Shown here: piece after piece, positions 5,527-7,704 of the stretch
How the letters are laid out: each line of letters starts with the position of its first letter
Numbering within the stretch: position 1 is the first letter of the stretch
From: JACZQZ01 sp046756945
GTDB taxonomy: Bacteria > Pseudomonadota > Alphaproteobacteria > Rhodospirillales > 2-02-FULL-58-16
DNA: 7,704 nucleotides
Direction of reading: 5' to 3'
NCBI GenBank assembly: GCA_046756945.1
Contig: JBHHXI010000136.1
Location: 1-7,704, forward strand
Translations under genes and position numbers: made by a program
Notes under the pieces: generated by a model
What the model was told of the DNA's origin: nothing
Databases searched by the model: none
The model's input: the letters and a program-made list of their open reading frames with translations, nothing else

Positions 5527-6138
5527 ATGGAAAAATTCACCACGCTGACCGGCGTCGCCGCGCCCCTGCCGATGATCAACGTCGATACCGACATGATGAT
5601 CCCCAAGCAGTTCCTCAAGTCGATCAAGCGCACGGGCTTCGGCGGCAACCTGTTCTTCGAGATGCGCTACCGCGAGGACGGCAGCGAGAATCCCGATTTC
5701 GTGCTCAACAAGCCGCCCTACCGCACCGCAAGCATCCTGGTGGCGGGGACGAACTTCGGCTGCGGTTCGTCGCGCGAGCACGCGCCGTGGGCGCTTCTCG
5801 GCTTCGGCATCCGCTGCGTCATCGCCCCCAGCTTCGCCGACATCTTCTATGCCAACTGCGTGAAAAACGGCATCCTGCCCGTCAGCCTGCCCGAGTCGGA
5901 CGTCGACAGGCTGATGGACGACGCCGGGCGCGGCGCCAACGCCACCCTCACCGTGGACCTGGAAAACCAGGTGATCACCGGCCCCGACGGCGCCTCCGTC
6001 GCCTTCGACATCGACCCCTTCGACAAGCACTGTCTGTTGAACGGCATCGACGACATCGCGCAGACCCTGGAGAAGGCCGAAAAGATCGACGAATTCGAGG
6101 CCAGGCAAAAAGAGGCCCAGCCCTGGCTGTATTCCTGA
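5527..6138 (+). CDS. leuD: 3-isopropylmalate dehydratase small subunit
   Basis: A 203-residue protein (about 200 is usual) that forms the swivelling domain completing the isomerase active site with LeuC. The hallmark Asn-Phe-Gly-Cys-Gly-Ser-Ser-Arg-Glu-His-Ala-Pro-Trp-Ala-Leu is at 76-90. The N terminus carries the usual Asp-Thr-Asp-Met-Met-Ile-Pro-Lys segment (20-27), and Asn-Gly-Ile-Leu-Pro-Val lies in the C-terminal half. It starts 18 bases after the leuC stop, with GGAGG at 5512-5516 about 10 bases upstream, so the two subunits are almost certainly co-transcribed and made together. The size and paired position match the bacterial LeuD type rather than a fused aconitase or the shorter archaeal form. 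Confidence 0.97.
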   Translation: MEKFTTLTGVAAPLPMINVDTDMMIPKQFLKSIKRTGFGGNLFFEMRYREDGSENPDFVLNKPPYRTASILVAGTNFGCGSSREHAPWALLGFGIRCVIAPSFADIFYANCVKNGILPVSLPESDVDRLMDDAGRGANATLTVDLENQVITGPDGASVAFDIDPFDKHCLLNGIDDIAQTLEKAEKIDEFEARQKEAQPWLYS

Positions 6139-6185
6139 CGGGGCGTCCGCCCTGCAACTCCGGCCCACCCGACCGGCCGACAGGT

Positions 6186-6193
6186 AAAGGAGG
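6186..6193 (+). promoter_or_regulatory. Strong Shine-Dalgarno sequence of leuB
   Basis: AAAGGAGG, nearly the full anti-Shine-Dalgarno complement, lies 9 bases before the leuB ATG. It is the best ribosome-binding site in the window. It fixes the start of leuB and suggests efficient independent initiation after the 64-base gap that follows leuD. Confidence 0.85.
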
Positions 6194-6202
6194 GGCGACT
6201 CC

Positions 6203-7315
6203 ATGCCCGCCAACAAAAGGCTTTTGATCCTGCCCGGCGACGGCATCGGCCCGGAAGTGATGGGCGAGGTGCGGCGCGTCATCGACTGGATGGCGAAAAA
6301 GCGCGCCGCCACGTTCGACGTCAAGGAAGAACTCGTCGGCGGCGCCGCCTACGACGTCCACGGCACGCCCATCACCGACGAAACCATGGCCCGGGCCATG
6401 GAGGCGGACGCCGTTCTGCTGGGCGCCGTCGGCGGGCCCAAGTGGGACGATCTGCCGTTCGCGGACAAGCCCGAGCGCGGCTTGCTGCGCCTGCGCAAGG
6501 ACATGGACCTGTTCGCCAACCTGCGCCCGGCGGTGGTCTTCGACGCCCTGGCCGACGCCTCGACCCTGAAGAAGGAGGTGATCGCGGGCCTCGACATCAT
6601 GATCGTGCGCGAGCTCACCGGCGGCCTCTATTTCGGCGAGCCGAGGGGCATCGAGGACCTGCCCGACGGCACGCGGCGGGGCGTCAACACCCAGGTCTAC
6701 ACGACGCCCGAGATCCAGCGCGTCGCCCGGGTCGCCTTCGAGCTGGCCGGGAAGCGCGGCAACAGGGTCTGTTCGGTCGAAAAGGCCAACGTCATGGAAA
6801 GCGGCATCCTGTGGCGCGAGGAGGTGCAGAAGATCCACGACACCGAGTTCCCCGGGGTCGAGCTGAGCCACATGTACGCCGACAACTGCGCCATGCAGTT
6901 GGTGCGCAACCCCAAGCAGTTCGACATCATCGTCACCGACAATATTTTCGGCGACATGCTTTCGGACACCGCGGCCATGCTGACCGGTTCCCTGGGCATG
7001 CTGCCCTCGGCCAGCCTGGGCGCCGTGGACGACAGCGGCCGGCGCCTGGCCCTCTACGAGCCGGTGCACGGAACCGCCCCCGACATCGCCGGCAAGGGCT
7101 TGGCCAATCCACTGGCCACCCTGCTCAGCTTCGCCATGTGCCTGCGCTACTCCTTCGACATGGGCGAAGACGCCGATCTCATAGAGACCGCGGCGCGCCG
7201 GGTGCTCGACGGCGGGCTGCGCACGGCCGATATCATGCAGCCCGGCAAGGCCAAGGTCTCCACCGCGGTGATGGGCGAGGCGATCACCCGCGAGCTGGAC
7301 AAGCTGGCGGCCTGA
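6203..7315 (+). CDS. leuB: 3-isopropylmalate dehydrogenase
   Basis: A 370-residue NAD-dependent beta-decarboxylating dehydrogenase that turns 3-isopropylmalate into 2-ketoisocaproate, the third committed step to leucine. Signatures in order: Gly-Asp-Gly-Ile-Gly-Pro-Glu-Val (12-19); Gly-Gly-Pro-Lys-Trp (about 77-81); the substrate arginines Arg98, Arg108 and Arg136; Tyr143 in Gly-Leu-Tyr-Phe-Gly; Lys194 in Lys-Ala-Asn-Val-Met; and the metal-binding aspartates Asp227, Asp251 and Asp255 in the Tyr-Ala-Asp-Asn and Asp-Asn-Ile-Phe-Gly-Asp-Met-Leu-Ser-Asp blocks. The nucleotide site Glu-Pro-Val-His-Gly-Thr-Ala-Pro-Asp-Ile-Ala-Gly follows near 290-300. The Leu-Arg-Lys-Asp-Met-Asp-Leu-Phe-Ala-Asn-Leu-Arg-Pro segment (97-109) fits isopropylmalate rather than isocitrate specificity. 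It follows leuD by 64 bases and closes the leu cluster. No key residue is missing. Confidence 0.97.
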   Translation: MPANKRLLILPGDGIGPEVMGEVRRVIDWMAKKRAATFDVKEELVGGAAYDVHGTPITDETMARAMEADAVLLGAVGGPKWDDLPFADKPERGLLRLRKDMDLFANLRPAVVFDALADASTLKKEVIAGLDIMIVRELTGGLYFGEPRGIEDLPDGTRRGVNTQVYTTPEIQRVARVAFELAGKRGNRVCSVEKANVMESGILWREEVQKIHDTEFPGVELSHMYADNCAMQLVRNPKQFDIIVTDNIFGDMLSDTAAMLTGSLGMLPSASLGAVDDSGRRLALYEPVHGTAPDIAGKGLANPLATLLSFAMCLRYSFDMGEDADLIETAARRVLDGGLRTADIMQPGKAKVSTAVMGEAITRELDKLAA

Positions 7316-7414
7316 GGCGGCGGACCCGGCAGGACAGGCGGCCACGAACCCGCGGCCCGGGGACGAAAATACGGCATTTCAGAAATCGTTGAGTCCTGGT
7401 CGCGGACCTTGTGT

Positions 7415-7464
7415 TTCGACACGCGCACCATGAGGTCCTCACCCTGAGATTGTCGAAGGGTGAG
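7415..7464. repeat. REP-like dyad-symmetric intergenic element
   Basis: TTCGACA (7415-7421) and TGTCGAA (7451-7457) are perfect inverted arms, and TGAGG (7431-7435) and CCTCA (7437-7441) are inner arms. Both pairs are symmetric about position 7436, forming a 43-base imperfect palindrome. A competing hairpin pairs CTCACCCT (7438-7445) with AGGGTGAG (7457-7464) across an 11-base loop. The core CCCTGAG..TGTCGAAGGG resembles, from memory, a short repeat scattered between genes in many Alphaproteobacteria and other bacteria. Placement just after an operon end is typical of REP elements, which can stabilise mRNA 3' ends or end transcription. Confidence 0.65.
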
Positions 7465-7576
7465 AGGCAACCCCTTCATTCGGAAATCCCGTATTCGGTA
7501 TACGTTCCAGACTTCGAAAGCCTGTGCGGGTGGTTCCTTCGGTAGGCGATTTTGTGCGTTCGCCGAGACGAATTTT

Positions 7577-7596
7577 CATCCGTGTCCATCCGTGTT
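7577..7596 (+). repeat. 10-bp tandem repeat of the dispersed CATCCGTGT type
   Basis: CATCCGTGTC is followed directly by CATCCGTGTT, preceded by AATTTT and followed by CTATGGC. From memory this resembles an intergenic motif (ATCCGTGTCCATCCGTGTTC...GTGGC) found in many copies in diverse bacterial genomes. No function can be read from the window. Confidence 0.6.
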
Positions 7597-7704
7597 CTAT
7601 GGCGACCGTTCACCGTTTCACGCCAATGAACTTCCGATTGAAATGCCCGTGATCATTTGACACATAGCGTAATCGCGGGTGGTCACTCTCCGGCCTATGA
7701 TGCG

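Larger units (their letters stand above)
7316..7704. other. Intergenic region after leuB; no gene seen
   Basis: I see no credible coding frame here on either strand. From about 7365 the base composition becomes clearly richer in A and T than the rest of the window. The stretch holds a REP-like dyad (7415-7464) and a 10-bp tandem repeat (7577-7596). A perfect TTGACA lies at 7657-7662, but no good -10 box lies 16-18 bases after it; TATGAT at 7696-7701 is 33 bases away. The next gene, if on the + strand, begins beyond the window. In related alphaproteobacteria asd often follows leuB, which cannot be tested here. No hairpin followed by a T run was found for leuB termination. Confidence 0.7.

Noticed and set aside
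4033..6324. A 763-codon minus-strand open frame opposite leuC and leuD
   Set aside because: It is a mirror of the leu genes with low-complexity His/Gly/Arg composition and no motif. The + strand carries all catalytic signatures.
5975..7345. A 456-codon minus-strand open frame opposite leuB
   Set aside because: It is an antisense shadow of leuB and ends in poly-Arg and Gly-rich sequence.
7460..7660. A 66-codon + strand open frame in the gap after leuB
   Set aside because: It runs through the REP-like element and the 10-bp repeat, lacks the host codon bias, and has no Shine-Dalgarno sequence at its start.
7657..7701. A promoter from TTGACA (7657-7662) and TATGAT (7696-7701)
   Set aside because: The boxes are separated by 33 bases, far from the 16-18 needed by a sigma-70 promoter, and neither has a good partner at the right distance.

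Overview
The window is a high-GC chromosomal segment. Gene order and protein features fit an alphaproteobacterium, most likely of the Rhodospirillales type. This placement is inferred from rpsP-rimM-trmD-rplS lying close to leuC-leuD-leuB, from the extended S16 and L19 tails, and from strongly GC-ending codons. No search was run. There are no rRNA or tRNA genes, no CRISPR array and no insertion sequence.

Layout: (1) Positions 1-2260, + strand, hold a ribosome and tRNA maturation operon: the 3' end of rpsP (S16), rimM (30S assembly factor), trmD (tRNA m1G37 methyltransferase) and rplS (L19). rimM and trmD overlap by 4 bases, and the other gaps are 12 and 18 bases. Both ribosomal proteins carry long low-complexity C-terminal tails. 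The S16 tail is acidic. The L19 tail is acidic first and then lysine-rich, ending in a 57-bp tandem repeat. (2) Positions 2320-3865, - strand, hold a small predicted membrane protein of 72 residues and a 12-helix MFS transporter. Both run towards rplS and use GTG starts. (3) Positions 3866-4101 are a divergent control region with several GC-rich inverted repeats and a candidate promoter for the leu genes. (4) Positions 4102-7315, + strand, hold leuC, leuD and leuB, which encode both subunits of isopropylmalate isomerase and isopropylmalate dehydrogenase. All look intact, with their catalytic or ligand residues present. (5) Positions 7316-7704 contain no gene. This stretch is visibly richer in A and T and holds a REP-like dyad-symmetric element and a 10-bp tandem repeat, both resembling intergenic sequences dispersed in many bacterial genomes.

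The genes serve two housekeeping jobs: ribosome and tRNA maturation, and the second and third steps of leucine biosynthesis. The minus-strand transporter pair between them looks like an accessory insertion into an otherwise familiar neighbourhood. I found no convincing undescribed multi-gene system. The points most worth a second look are the charged repeat tails of S16 and L19, the transporter/small membrane protein insertion, the inverted repeats of the divergent region, and the dispersed repeats after leuB.
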